Source: an uncultured Pelagibacteraceae bacterium (GTDB taxonomy: Bacteria > Pseudomonadota > Alphaproteobacteria > Pelagibacterales > Pelagibacteraceae). From it: a stretch of 64,000 nt of DNA. The notes beneath the pieces were generated by a model. The model saw only the letters and a program-made list of their open reading frames with translations. It was not told where the DNA came from and did not search any database. Where the stretch lies: the NCBI GenBank assembly GCA_902589395.1, contig CACIST010000002.1, forward strand, positions 85,317 to 149,316. The letters run 5' to 3'. Positions 41,438 through 51,813 of the stretch are shown here, piece after piece. Position numbers and translations under genes: made by a program. Position 1 is the stretch's first letter. Each line of letters begins with the position of its first letter.

Positions 41438-42433
41438 ATGAATGCCACCATAAATCTGGAAAAAAAACATTTTCCAGTTCTGCTAAATGAACTAATTAGC
41501 ATTATTTCCCCTCTTTATGGTGGCACATTTATTGATTGCACATTTGGTCAAGGTGGCTATTCAGAAAAAATTCTTGAGAACAATAAAAATAATGTAATTG
41601 CACTTGATAGAGATAAAGATGTTTTAACTAGTGTATCTAAACTCAAGGCAAAATTTAAAAATAGATTTCAATTTTATAATCTTAAATTTTCTCAATTAGA
41701 TAAAATCAAAATAAAAGACAATAAACTTAAAGGTATAATTTTCGATTTAGGGTATTCTTTTAACCAGATTAAAAATTCTCAGAAAGGCTTATCATTTACT
41801 GATAGGGGAAAACTTAATATGAAAATGGGTATTAATGATTTCTCAGCTAATGATATTATATCAAATATGGAAGAAAAAAATCTTTCTAAGGTGTTTAAAG
41901 TATTTGGTGATGAAAGATATTCAAAAAAAATTGCTAAAGAAATTGTAAAAAAAAGAAATGAAAAAAATATAAATACTGAAGATTTAGTTCAAATTATAGA
42001 CAACATTAAAAAATATCAAAAAACAAAAATTCATAATTCTACTAAAGTTTTTCAGGCATTAAGAATTTTAGTAAATAAAGAAATAAGTGAATTAATTAAT
42101 GCTTTGGTAAATTCATTTAACCTAGTTCCTATAGGAGGAATAATAGCTGTAGTTACTTTTCATTCAATAGAGGATAAAATTGTTAAATTTTTCTTTAAAC
42201 ACTACTCAGAGCAAAGAAACGCCTCTAGGTATTTGCCTGAGGCAAAGCTATCAGAAAAATGTTTTAATCTAATAAATAAGAAAGCAATTTTACCGAGTAA
42301 TAGTGAGATCAGACAAAACCCACCTTCAAGATCAGCTAAATTAAGGTATGGAATAAAAACTAACAATAAATGTGATTTTACTGAATTTAGAGAAAAATTC
42401 AAAAATCTAACCGATGTTGAGGCTCTAAGATAA
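41438..42433 (+). CDS. rsmH: 16S rRNA (cytosine-1402-N4)-methyltransferase RsmH (MraW)
   Basis: RsmH methylates C1402 of 16S rRNA. It begins HFPVLLNELISIISPLYGGTFIDCTFGQGGYSEKIL, the family SAM-binding start, and goes on with GIIFDLGYSFNQI, GLSFTDRGKLNMKM, VFQALRILVNKE and VVTFHSIEDKIVKFFF, all diagnostic. At 331 residues it is of normal size. Its usual position is directly after mraZ; here ftsZ intervenes, 18 bases upstream. Confidence 0.96.
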   Translation: MNATINLEKKHFPVLLNELISIISPLYGGTFIDCTFGQGGYSEKILENNKNNVIALDRDKDVLTSVSKLKAKFKNRFQFYNLKFSQLDKIKIKDNKLKGIIFDLGYSFNQIKNSQKGLSFTDRGKLNMKMGINDFSANDIISNMEEKNLSKVFKVFGDERYSKKIAKEIVKKRNEKNINTEDLVQIIDNIKKYQKTKIHNSTKVFQALRILVNKEISELINALVNSFNLVPIGGIIAVVTFHSIEDKIVKFFFKHYSEQRNASRYLPEAKLSEKCFNLINKKAILPSNSEIRQNPPSRSAKLRYGIKTNNKCDFTEFREKFKNLTDVEALR

Positions 42434-42437
42434 TTTA

Positions 42438-42743
42438 ATGAAAAGATTATTTTTTTTTATACCTATAGTTGTTTTAGTATTTGCAACAACTTTAACTAAA
42501 AATTCTACAAAAAAACTTGATAGAGAAATTTTTCAATTAAAAGAAAATATAAGAATTTTAGAAGATCGTTATGAATTTACTTTATTAGATTATAGTATTT
42601 TAACTTCACCAAAAAAACTGATCGAATATCAACAGTATTATTTTGATAATAAATTTACACAAAAAAAATTAGAAAATTTGAATACGATTCAAATTCTGAG
42701 GGATAATTTAAAAATAGAAGCAATGGTTAATATTGATGAGTGA
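42438..42743 (+). CDS. ftsL: Cell division protein FtsL
   Basis: A 101-residue bitopic membrane protein: one membrane helix (about residues 3-18), then a coiled coil around KKLDREIFQLKENIRILEDR, and a short tail. FtsL is poorly conserved, so the call rests on size, topology and position between rsmH and ftsI. It partners FtsB and FtsQ to activate FtsWI. The stop overlaps the ftsI start region (ATGAGTGA), implying coupling. Confidence 0.82.
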   Translation: MKRLFFFIPIVVLVFATTLTKNSTKKLDREIFQLKENIRILEDRYEFTLLDYSILTSPKKLIEYQQYYFDNKFTQKKLENLNTIQILRDNLKIEAMVNIDE

Positions 42744-44388
42744 ATTTAATGAATACCCTGAAAAGTCTGATAAATATAATCAAAACTTTTCTTTTGAAGA
42801 GAACAAGTCATATCTAAAAATATCTTTTGAGAGAATAGCTTTTATTTTTTTTGTTTTTTTTATCTTGGCAATTATTTTTTCATCAAAAGTGATATTATTG
42901 AGTGCAAAAGCTATCCCTGAAATAAAAAAAGAGACAAAAAAAGAAAATTTTAGATCAAGTATTTTAGATAATGATGGAAATATTTTGGCAAAAAGTGTTC
43001 CAGTAGTTAATTTAGGTATTAACCCTAATTTAGTAATTAACAAAGAAAAATTATTAATCTCTCTTAAGATAATTTTTCCTAATAAAAGTTTTGAAAAAAA
43101 GATATATGGAAATAAATTCTTTTATGTAAAAAAAAAAATAAGTCCAGAAAAACTTGAGCAGATTTTACTTCTAGGGGATAAATCATTTATTCAAGAGGAG
43201 AGTATTGCAAGAATATATCCTAACGGAAATTTATTTAGTCATATAATTGGGCAAGTTGATAATGATAACAATGGTATATCAGGAATTGAAAAAACATTTG
43301 ATTATGAATTAACTACTACAAGAGAACCATTAAAATTAACAATTGATAAAAATTTGCAATATTTAATTAAAGAAGAATTATTAAAATCTAGTAATATATT
43401 TAATAATATTGGAAGTGCTGCAATTTTAATGGATATAAATAATGGCAACATTTTATCAATGGTATCACTTCCTGATTTTGATCTTAACAAAAGAGAAAAA
43501 ATCAATGATGTAAAATATATTAATAGAGCAACAAAAGGTGTTTATGAATTTGGATCTGTTTTTAAAACATTCACTTTAGCTGCAGGCTTACAATATAATG
43601 TTGTAGAACCAGGTACAGAATTTAAAGATTTAAAAAAAAGAATCACGTGTGCAGGAAATTCAATATCTGAATATGATGATAAAATACCCTCAGACTTAAC
43701 TGCAGAAGAGATTTTAATTAGGTCTGGAAATATTGGCTCAGTTAGGATAGCTGAAAAAGTTGGTATTGATAACTATAATGAGTTTTTACAAACAATTGGA
43801 ATTATATCTAATCTAGAATTTGATATTCAGGAAGTAGGCACAACTCAAATAGGGAGATGGGGAAAATGTAAACTTGCGACAGTCGCTTTTGGTCATGGAA
43901 TTGCTACAACCTTATTACAGCTTTCAAAAGGTTATTCAATTATAAGCAATGGTGGATACGAAATAGCACCTACATTATTTGAGAAGGAAAATTTGAAAAA
44001 AAAAAGAATACTTAATAAAAATTTATCAAAAAAAATAAACCCCATTCTTAGAAAAATTGTATCAACAAAAGAAGGAACTGCAGGCTTTGCAAATGTTAAA
44101 GGTTACCAAATAGGAGGTAAAACTGGTACCGCAGATCAACCTTCAAAGGGTGGCTATTCAAAAAAAAAAGTAAATACTTTTGCATCAATTTTTCCTACTT
44201 CAGACCCAAAATTTGTATTAGCTGTAATGTTGGATGAACCAAAAGCAAATAGAGAATTTGTCTATCATTACAGAGATGAAAGATATCCTTACAAAGGGAA
44301 TTGGAGGAATACAGCTGGTTGGACTACTGTGTGGGTGACAGGTCAGATAATGGATAAAATCGGGCCAATTTTAGCCACAAAATATTAA
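42736..44388 (+). CDS. ftsI: Septal peptidoglycan transpeptidase FtsI (PBP3)
   Basis: A monofunctional class B penicillin-binding protein. One membrane anchor (about residues 33-53) is followed by a dimerisation domain and a transpeptidase domain with SVFK (about residue 275, nucleophile Ser), SGN in IRSGNIGSV, and KTGTAD near residue 462. At 551 residues it is normal. I start at the ATG at 42736 (MSEFNEYP), which overlaps the ftsL stop; a TTG one codon earlier is the alternative. An A10 run near 43129-43138 is read in frame here. Confidence 0.95.
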   Translation: MSEFNEYPEKSDKYNQNFSFEENKSYLKISFERIAFIFFVFFILAIIFSSKVILLSAKAIPEIKKETKKENFRSSILDNDGNILAKSVPVVNLGINPNLVINKEKLLISLKIIFPNKSFEKKIYGNKFFYVKKKISPEKLEQILLLGDKSFIQEESIARIYPNGNLFSHIIGQVDNDNNGISGIEKTFDYELTTTREPLKLTIDKNLQYLIKEELLKSSNIFNNIGSAAILMDINNGNILSMVSLPDFDLNKREKINDVKYINRATKGVYEFGSVFKTFTLAAGLQYNVVEPGTEFKDLKKRITCAGNSISEYDDKIPSDLTAEEILIRSGNIGSVRIAEKVGIDNYNEFLQTIGIISNLEFDIQEVGTTQIGRWGKCKLATVAFGHGIATTLLQLSKGYSIISNGGYEIAPTLFEKENLKKKRILNKNLSKKINPILRKIVSTKEGTAGFANVKGYQIGGKTGTADQPSKGGYSKKKVNTFASIFPTSDPKFVLAVMLDEPKANREFVYHYRDERYPYKGNWRNTAGWTTVWVTGQIMDKIGPILATKY

Positions 44389-44399
44389 GAGCGTAAACC

Positions 44400-47246
44400 A
44401 TGTTACTCAAAGATTACATCCCAAATTTAAATAAAAAATATTATAATTTAAGTTTTAAAGGAATAGCTTTTAATTCTAAAAAAGTTAAAGAAGGGTATAT
44501 TTTTTTTGCATTTAAAGGGAACAGTACTGATGGAAACTTGTTCATAAATGAAGCGATTAAAAATGGATCAAAAATAATAATCACTGACAAATTAAAGACG
44601 AATATTCGGAAAAATAATATTTTATTTTTAAAAGATAAAAACCCTAGAAATTTATTGGCTAAATTTAGCTCTAAAATATTTAGTAAAAAACCAAAAAATT
44701 TAATAGCTGTCACGGGGACAAATGGTAAATCATCTATAGCAAATTTTTATTTTCAAATTTTAACTCTTAATGGAATTAAAGCAGCCTCAATTGGAACATT
44801 GGGAGTCAAAGGTTTAAATATAAAAAAAAATTTTTCAAATACCACTTTTGATACCATCCAATTAAATAAAATTTTGGAGAAATTAAAAGAAAAAAAAATT
44901 GAAAACGTTATATTGGAAGCATCAAGTCATGGGTTATATCAGAATAGATTAGATGGATTAGAATTCGATACTGGTATATTTACAAATTTAACAAGAGATC
45001 ATTTGGATTATCACAAAACCTTTAAAAATTATTTTAATTCAAAATTAATATTATTTAAAAAATTATTGAAAAAAAAGTCTCAAGCTATTTATGATGATGA
45101 ATTAAAAATTTCATCAAATTTAAATAAAATTACTAAATACAATCAAATAAAAAGACTTACATTAGGAAATTCCAAATCAAGTTTTACAATAATCAATCAT
45201 CAATTTTTAAAAGACGAACAGAAAATAACATTTACATTTGATAAACGAAAATACTCTTTTTCAACTAAGTTAATTGGAAGTATTCAAATTAAAAATTTAC
45301 TTATGGCAATCATGGCAGCAATGAAAAGTAAAATTTTATTAGAAAAAATTTTAAAAGTTATACAAAAAATAAAGCCAGTAAATGGAAGATTAGAAAAAGT
45401 AGGAAACCTTCATAATAATGGAATTGTTATCCTTGATTATGCTCACACACCAGATGCTTTAAGGACCTGTATTAAAAATGTGAAGGACCAATTTAAATTA
45501 CGAAAAATTAATCTAGTATTTGGATGTGGAGGTGAGAGAGATAAACCCAAAAGAAAAATAATGGGAAATATTGCGAATAGTTACTGTGATAAAATATTTT
45601 TAACAGACGATAACCCTAGAAATGAAGATCCAAAAAAAATTAGAAGAGATGTCAGATCTAATATTGCAAAGAGTAAAGTAATAGAAATACCATCAAGAGA
45701 GAGAGCAATAAAATCTGCAATTTTGGATATTAAGTCAAACGAGGTAGTTATTGTTGCTGGAAAAGGTCATGAAGTCTATCAAGAATATGTGTCTAAAAAA
45801 TTCTTTTCAGATAAAAAATGTATTGAAAAATTTATTAAGATTAAAAATAAATCTTTAAATAAAAATTGGAAATCAAATATTATTTCAGAGATAACTAAAA
45901 AGAAAATAGAAAAAAATATTATTATTAATGAAGCTTCAATTGATTCAAGAAAAACAAAAAAAAATAATATTTTCTTTGGTATTAAGGGAAAAAACTTTGA
46001 TGGAAACAAATTTGTTAATCAAGCTTTTAAAAATGGAGCCTCAATTTCAATTAACGAAAATAAAAAAAAAAATAAATTAAGAAATGATTTATTTGTAAAA
46101 AACTCATTAAAAACACTTTCAGAGGTTGCCAAAATGGTAAGAGTATCATCTAATATTTCTTCTATAGCAATTACAGGATCATCAGGTAAAACATCTTTAA
46201 AGGAGATGTTGGGGCAAATGATGAATAAATTATGCCAAACATCCTATTCAAAAAAATCTTTTAATAACAAGTATGGAGTTCCAATTTCTTTATTCAACAT
46301 AAATTATAAAGATAAAATTGGTATCTTTGAAGTTGGGATGGATAAGAAAGGAGAGATAGATTTTTTAACTAAAATAATAATGCCCAATGTTGGAGTTATT
46401 ACTAATATTTCATATGCACATATTAAAAACTTTAAAAATTTAAAAGGTGTAGCTAATGCTAAATCAGAAATAATTAACAACATTGTTGAACATGGATCGA
46501 TTATATTAAATGCTGATGATAGATTTTTTAAATTTTTTAAATCTAAATCGATAAAAAGAAAATTACGAATAATTTCTTTTGGAATAAAAAATAAATCAGA
46601 TGTAAGTTTGACTAAAATAAAAAAAGGAAAATTTAGTTCTGTTATTTATATAAAAAATAATGAAAAAATATTAAAATTTACTATTAAAAAAAATTTAGAA
46701 AATTATATTTATAATATTTTATCAACTTTAGCTGTAATCTCCCTTTACTTTGATTTAGAAAAATTAGATAAGCATTTTTTTAATGACTATCAGTTTCCAG
46801 TAGGAAGGGGAGATTTAAGTATAATTAAGTTACAAAAAAAAAGAATTAATTTAATCGATGAAAGTTATAATTCTAACCCCTTGTCTCTTCAATTCGCCCT
46901 AAATAAATTAAATAGCTTAAATACTAAATCTAAAAGAAAATTAATTTTATTGGGGGATATGCTGGAGCTTGGTAAATATTCTAAAAAGCTTCACATAGAA
47001 GCTGCCAAGCGCATTAATGACTCCAAAATTGATAAAGTTTATGTTTATGGCAAGGACATTATTGAGACATTTAACAAAATTAAACCACAAAAAAGTGGAA
47101 AAATATTAAATTCAAAAAAAGATATCTTAAATTTTATGATAAATGATATTAAGAATGACGAATATTTAATGATTAAGGGTTCCAACTCCACAGGTTTAAA
47201 TAAAATAAGTCAAAGCTTAAAAGTAGGCAAAATAAATGCTTTTTAG
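44400..47246 (+). CDS. MurE-MurF fusion ligase
   Basis: One frame of 948 residues holds two Mur ligases. The N-terminal half is MurE: P-loop VTGTNGKSS (about 104-112), ASSHGLYQNRL, and DNPRNEDP (about 403), the motif for meso-diaminopimelate. From about residue 488 the second half is MurF: substrate loop ASIDSRKTKKNNIFFGIKG, P-loop ITGSSGKTS (about 590), GVITNISYAHI and DESYNSNPLS. Together they add mDAP and then D-Ala-D-Ala to UDP-MurNAc-dipeptide. No internal stop or start is needed. Overlaps mraY by 11 bases. Confidence 0.95.
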   Translation: MLLKDYIPNLNKKYYNLSFKGIAFNSKKVKEGYIFFAFKGNSTDGNLFINEAIKNGSKIIITDKLKTNIRKNNILFLKDKNPRNLLAKFSSKIFSKKPKNLIAVTGTNGKSSIANFYFQILTLNGIKAASIGTLGVKGLNIKKNFSNTTFDTIQLNKILEKLKEKKIENVILEASSHGLYQNRLDGLEFDTGIFTNLTRDHLDYHKTFKNYFNSKLILFKKLLKKKSQAIYDDELKISSNLNKITKYNQIKRLTLGNSKSSFTIINHQFLKDEQKITFTFDKRKYSFSTKLIGSIQIKNLLMAIMAAMKSKILLEKILKVIQKIKPVNGRLEKVGNLHNNGIVILDYAHTPDALRTCIKNVKDQFKLRKINLVFGCGGERDKPKRKIMGNIANSYCDKIFLTDDNPRNEDPKKIRRDVRSNIAKSKVIEIPSRERAIKSAILDIKSNEVVIVAGKGHEVYQEYVSKKFFSDKKCIEKFIKIKNKSLNKNWKSNIISEITKKKIEKNIIINEASIDSRKTKKNNIFFGIKGKNFDGNKFVNQAFKNGASISINENKKKNKLRNDLFVKNSLKTLSEVAKMVRVSSNISSIAITGSSGKTSLKEMLGQMMNKLCQTSYSKKSFNNKYGVPISLFNINYKDKIGIFEVGMDKKGEIDFLTKIIMPNVGVITNISYAHIKNFKNLKGVANAKSEIINNIVEHGSIILNADDRFFKFFKSKSIKRKLRIISFGIKNKSDVSLTKIKKGKFSSVIYIKNNEKILKFTIKKNLENYIYNILSTLAVISLYFDLEKLDKHFFNDYQFPVGRGDLSIIKLQKKRINLIDESYNSNPLSLQFALNKLNSLNTKSKRKLILLGDMLELGKYSKKLHIEAAKRINDSKIDKVYVYGKDIIETFNKIKPQKSGKILNSKKDILNFMINDIKNDEYLMIKGSNSTGLNKISQSLKVGKINAF

Positions 47247-48321
47247 TCTATTTTCTAACCTAGTTGAAATTTTTAGTTTTCTTAATGTTTTTAAATATTT
47301 AACTGTAAGAACTGGTCTATCAATGTTTACATCGATGGTAGTAGTTTTTTTAGTTGGCGGACCACTTATAAATTATTTTTCTACACATCAAATTCATGAC
47401 CCAATTAGAGAAGATGGGCCTAGTGAGCATATAGTTAAAAAAATTGGAACTCCTACCATGGGAGGTCTTATGATATTACTAGGTATTTTCTCAGGTGTTA
47501 TTTTATGGGGTGATTTCACGAATCCCTATAACTGGTTCTTACTTTATATAGTTGGATCTTTTGGGTTGCTTGGAGCTTATGATGACTATCAAAAAATAAA
47601 AAAAAATAATTCAAATGGTATAAGCTCAAAAACAAAGATTATAATTCAAATTATTTTAGCATTAGTTGGAATTTTTATACTCTATTTTTATAGCGGGTCA
47701 AATGAACTACAAAACCTATATTTTCCATTTTTTAAAAACTTAATAATTAATTTAGGATGGTTTTTCATTCCATTTTATTTATTTGTTATTGTAGGATCAT
47801 CAAATGCAGTTAACTTGACTGATGGACTAGATGGTTTAGCTACAGTGCCAGTAATATTAGTTGCAGCATGTTTTGCTTTTATTAGTTATGTAACAGGAAA
47901 TATAGTATTTTCAGGATATTTACAAATTACATACATTGAAGGAGTAGGAGAAGCATCAATTTTTTGTGGGGCAATTATCGGATCTTGTTTAGGTTTTTTG
48001 TGGTTTAATGCACCACCCGCGAAGATATTTATGGGTGATACAGGTTCATTAGCTTTAGGAGGATCTTTGGGGGCAGTAGGTATTATTACAAAACATGAAA
48101 TCGTTCTAGCAATTACGGGTGGATTGTTTGTGTTAGAAGCTGTTTCAGTGATTGCTCAAGTGATATCATTTAAACTTACCGGAAAAAGGATCTTTAAAAT
48201 GGCACCTATACACCATCATTTTGAAAAAAAAGGGTGGCCAGAGTCTACCGTAGTTATTAGATTTTGGATCATATCAATTATCTTAGCAATGATAGGTCTA
48301 GCAACATTAAAACTAAGATAA
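47236..48321 (+). CDS. mraY: Phospho-N-acetylmuramoyl-pentapeptide transferase
   Basis: MraY joins UDP-MurNAc-pentapeptide to undecaprenyl phosphate, making lipid I at the inner membrane. The 361 residues form about ten membrane helices. Signature blocks are GTPTMGGLMIL, LGAYDDYQKI (with the catalytic aspartates), SSNAVNLTDGLDGLA, FMGDTGSLALGG and APIHHHFEKKGWPE (the HHH motif). It overlaps murF by 11 bases and shares one base with the murD start (TAATG). Confidence 0.97.
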   Translation: MLFSLFSNLVEIFSFLNVFKYLTVRTGLSMFTSMVVVFLVGGPLINYFSTHQIHDPIREDGPSEHIVKKIGTPTMGGLMILLGIFSGVILWGDFTNPYNWFLLYIVGSFGLLGAYDDYQKIKKNNSNGISSKTKIIIQIILALVGIFILYFYSGSNELQNLYFPFFKNLIINLGWFFIPFYLFVIVGSSNAVNLTDGLDGLATVPVILVAACFAFISYVTGNIVFSGYLQITYIEGVGEASIFCGAIIGSCLGFLWFNAPPAKIFMGDTGSLALGGSLGAVGIITKHEIVLAITGGLFVLEAVSVIAQVISFKLTGKRIFKMAPIHHHFEKKGWPESTVVIRFWIISIILAMIGLATLKLR

Positions 48322-49625
48322 TGAATGAAAAAAAAATTTATTTTAAAAATAAAAAAATTTTAATCTATGGTTTTGGAAAGTCTGGTACGGCTTGTTTTAA
48401 TTTTTTAAAAAAAAATAATATCTGCACAATTTTTGATGATAATAAAAACAATATTTCAGCAAAGTATAAAAAAAAATTAATAACTATTCATAAATTATCT
48501 TCTTTAAATTTTGATTTTATTGTTTTGAGTCCAGGGATAGATACTAAGAAATGTAAAATTTCTCATTATTTGAAAAAAAATAGTTCTAAAATTATTACAG
48601 AGCTTGATATATTTGCCTTAAGCTATCCAAATATAAATAAAATTACAATTACTGGAACAAATGGTAAATCGACTACTTCGAAACTACTCTATGAGGTTCT
48701 TAAAAATAATAAGAAGGACGTAAGATTAACTGGTAATATTGGATATCCCATATTAATGGAGAGAAAAATTAAAAATAATACAATTTTTGTAATTGAAGCA
48801 TCCTCTTATCAACTTGATTATAGCAAATACTATAGATCTAAATACTCAATTATACTTAATTTAAGTCCAGATCATTTAGAAAGACATGGGTCTTTCAAAA
48901 ATTATGTTGAAGCAAAATTTAAAATTGTAAAATCACAAAGCAACAATGACATTACTTTTATAGACAACGAAAATAAATTTTTAAAAGAATTAGTTAAAAA
49001 AAACAAAATTAAATCAAAAATAATTAAAATTGATCATTTTGAAAATAAAAAATATTGTAAACAAATAGATAATATTTACTTTAACAATTCCAGTAATGAA
49101 AAAAATCTTAGCTTCGTTTTCAGTATTGCCAAGGTATTAAAACTCAATTTAAAAACAGTTATAAATACTGCAAATAAATTTAAAGGGTTAGATTATAGAC
49201 AACAAGTAATCTATAAATCGAAAAAATTATTAATTATAAACGACTCAAAATCTACTAGTTTTTCATCGACAGCCCCATTACTTGAAAGTTATGAAAATAT
49301 ATATTGGATATTGGGAGGACTTGCTAAAAAAGGAGATAAACTCAAACTTAAAAAAAAATATGTTTCAAATATAAGAGCTTATGTTTATGGAAAAGATAGA
49401 AATTTTTTGATCAATTCACTTCCTATTAAAATTTCTTGTACATCTTCTGCAACGCTCAAAGAAGTTATGAAAAATTTAAATAATAATATTAAAAATGACA
49501 ATTCTAAAAAAGTAATTCTTTTTAGCCCGTGTGCAGCTTCTTTCGATCAGTTCAAAAACTTTGAGCAAAGGGGAAATTTTTTTAACAAGATTGTAAAAGT
49601 TATGCTTAAAAAAATTAAAAAATGA
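48321..49625 (+). CDS. murD: UDP-N-acetylmuramoylalanine-D-glutamate ligase
   Basis: MurD adds D-Glu to UDP-MurNAc-L-Ala. It has an N-terminal Rossmann domain (ILIYGFGKSGTACFNFL), VLSPGIDTKK, the ATP loop ITITGTNGKSTTSKLL (about 110-125), EASSYQLDY, and a C-terminal domain with INDSKSTS and FSPCAASFDQF. I start at the ATG at 48321, which shares a base with the mraY stop; 48264 is out of keeping because it lies inside mraY. The stop overlaps ftsW by four bases. Confidence 0.95.
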   Translation: MNEKKIYFKNKKILIYGFGKSGTACFNFLKKNNICTIFDDNKNNISAKYKKKLITIHKLSSLNFDFIVLSPGIDTKKCKISHYLKKNSSKIITELDIFALSYPNINKITITGTNGKSTTSKLLYEVLKNNKKDVRLTGNIGYPILMERKIKNNTIFVIEASSYQLDYSKYYRSKYSIILNLSPDHLERHGSFKNYVEAKFKIVKSQSNNDITFIDNENKFLKELVKKNKIKSKIIKIDHFENKKYCKQIDNIYFNNSSNEKNLSFVFSIAKVLKLNLKTVINTANKFKGLDYRQQVIYKSKKLLIINDSKSTSFSSTAPLLESYENIYWILGGLAKKGDKLKLKKKYVSNIRAYVYGKDRNFLINSLPIKISCTSSATLKEVMKNLNNNIKNDNSKKVILFSPCAASFDQFKNFEQRGNFFNKIVKVMLKKIKK

Positions 49626-50731
49626 ACAAATATTTAGATACTTTCTATGATTGGTGGAAAAATATAGATAAATTTTTATTATTCCTAATTTTAGGTTTAT
49701 TTTTATTAGGCCTTTTCTTTTCATTGGTCTCTACTTCTCTAATTGCATCAGACAAATTAAATACAAAATCATATTATTTTTTTTTTAAACATTTTGCTTA
49801 TATAGCTTTAGCCATAGCTATTTTAATTATATTTTCGTTTCTGAATCAAAAAATTTTAGCAAAATTTTCATTGATTTTATTTTTAATAGCATTTCTAAGT
49901 TTGCTACTAGTTCCTTTTTTAGGGATTGAGGTGAAGGGTTCAAAAAGATGGTTAGATTTGATATTTTTGCCTAGATTTCAGCCTGTTGAGATTGTTAAAC
50001 CATTTTTTATAGTAACATTATCATTCATGTTAACTATGCAAAATAGAAGATTATATTTTAAATACTTCTTAAGTACTTTATTCACACTGCCAATATTAAT
50101 GTTACTTGTTTATCAACCTGATATTGGACAAACCCTTTTGATTTCAATGGTTTGGTTAGCTTTAATATTTATCTCTGGCATTAATATTTTTGTTTTTTTT
50201 ATATTCTTTCTCTTTGTTGGTTCAACTGTAAGCTATTTAGTTTTATTTGTGACAAAATTTGAATATATAAAAATTAGACTTTTCGCTTTTTTAGATTCAA
50301 GTTCAGGTAATAATTATCAAGCAGAAAAAGCAAGTGATGCGATAATAAATGGAGGTTTTTTTGGAAAAGGTATTGGAGAAGGTACTTTGAATTCAAGAGT
50401 CCCTGAGGCACATACAGATTATATAGTCTCAGTTATATCAGAAGAGTTCGGTGCAATAATAGTTATTGGAATATTGTTTCTATATCTAATCTTTTCTTAC
50501 AGGGTAATCCAAAAAATTAATTTTATAAATGAAGATTTGCCAAAACTTATTTTAAGTGGGTGTATCTCTTTAATTTTGTTACAAACTTTTATACATGTAG
50601 GTGTTAATATAAGAATATTGCCAACTACAGGAATGACTTTACCCTTTTTAAGTTATGGCGGTTCATCCATAGTCAGTACAGCATTTTTATCAGGATTAAT
50701 TTTGAATTTAACAAAAAGAAAATTAGATTGA
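49622..50731 (+). CDS. ftsW: Lipid II polymerase FtsW (SEDS family)
   Basis: The septal glycosyltransferase that works with FtsI. The 369 residues contain about ten membrane helices. The SEDS signatures are present: KGSKRWLDLIFLPRFQPVEIVKP, YQPDIGQTLL, PEAHTDYIVSVISEEFG and LPFLSYGGSSIV. RodA is the alternative family, but location between murD and murG makes it FtsW. It overlaps murD by four bases and precedes murG by four. Confidence 0.95.
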   Translation: MNKYLDTFYDWWKNIDKFLLFLILGLFLLGLFFSLVSTSLIASDKLNTKSYYFFFKHFAYIALAIAILIIFSFLNQKILAKFSLILFLIAFLSLLLVPFLGIEVKGSKRWLDLIFLPRFQPVEIVKPFFIVTLSFMLTMQNRRLYFKYFLSTLFTLPILMLLVYQPDIGQTLLISMVWLALIFISGINIFVFFIFFLFVGSTVSYLVLFVTKFEYIKIRLFAFLDSSSGNNYQAEKASDAIINGGFFGKGIGEGTLNSRVPEAHTDYIVSVISEEFGAIIVIGILFLYLIFSYRVIQKINFINEDLPKLILSGCISLILLQTFIHVGVNIRILPTTGMTLPFLSYGGSSIVSTAFLSGLILNLTKRKLD

Positions 50732-50735
50732 ACTG

Positions 50736-51813
50736 ATGAAAAAAATAATTATTACAACAGGTGGTTCAGGTGGACATGTAATTCCATCATTAAGTATATA
50801 TGATGCTTTAAAAGATAATTTTGAAGTAGAAATTTCTACAGATTTAAGAGGATCAAAGTATATTAATAACGAGAATTATAATTATTCATTAATTGATGTT
50901 CCAAATTTATTCTCAAACTTGTTATTACTTCCTTATAATTTAATTAAATTTTGTATTTCAATAATAAAATCTTATAAATACTTAAAATTAAATAATTTTA
51001 ATATTCTAATTAGTACTGGTGGGTATATGTCCTTGCCTTTATGTTTAGCCTCTACTTTGTTGAATATAAAAATTTATATTTTTGAACCAAATTCTGTTCT
51101 AGGTAGAGCAAATAAATCAATACTTAGTTTTGCTGAAAAAAGTTATTTGTTATGATAAAAACTTAAAAGGTATTTCTAAGAAATTCATAAATAAGGTTTA
51201 TTTGATTAAACCATTACTTAGAAAAGAAATATATAAATTTAAAAAAAATAAAAAAACTACGATTACAGAAAAAAAAAAAATATTAATTATCGGAGGAAGT
51301 CAAGGAGCAAAGTTCTTCGACGAAACTATTACTAAAACTATAATAAAGCTTTCAAAAATAAAGAAAATTCAAGTTTTACAACAAGTAATTAATATTAATT
51401 CAAGAGAAAATATTAAAGAGTCCTATCAAAAAAATCTTATCGAACACGAATTATTCAATTTTGATGATAAATTATTAATTAAAGCTGCTAATTATGATCT
51501 AGCTATTACACGGGCTGGCGCGTCAACAATTTCAGAATTAGGTTATTTAAATATTCCATTTGTGGCAATTCCATTTCCATATGCTAAAGATAATCATCAA
51601 TATTACAATGCAGAATTTTATGAAAAAAATAAATCTTGTTGGCTAATGATACAAAAAGATATCGATGAAAATAATTTAAAAGATTTAATTATAAAAATTT
51701 TTGAAGATCAAAGCGAATATTTTTCTAAAAAAAATAATTTAAGTCTATTAAATAAAGAAAATATGTGGGAAAAAAATAAATCTAAACTAATTGAGCTTAT
51801 AAATGAAAATTGA
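50736..51813 (+). pseudogene. murG: MurG glycosyltransferase, interrupted by a +1 frameshift
   Basis: MurG adds GlcNAc to lipid I. Residues 1-132 (GGSGGHVIPSL, FEPNSVLGRANKSIL) are in the frame from 50736, which then ends at 51155. The rest (ILIIGGSQGAKFF, TRAGASTISEL, PFPYAKDNHQ) is in the +1 frame ending at 51813. The join is at the A6 run 51136-51141: with five A the reading is AEK-VICYDKNL, a continuous protein of about 358 residues, the normal MurG length. Both halves keep their motifs, so this is probably a sequence error or a slippage-rescued gene, not a decayed one. It overlaps murC by 11 bases. Confidence 0.85.

Noticed and set aside
51269-51280. A12 run in the second half of murG as another frameshift site
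   Set aside because: The frame on both sides is the same and joins TITEKKKILIIGGSQGA correctly, so no change is needed.
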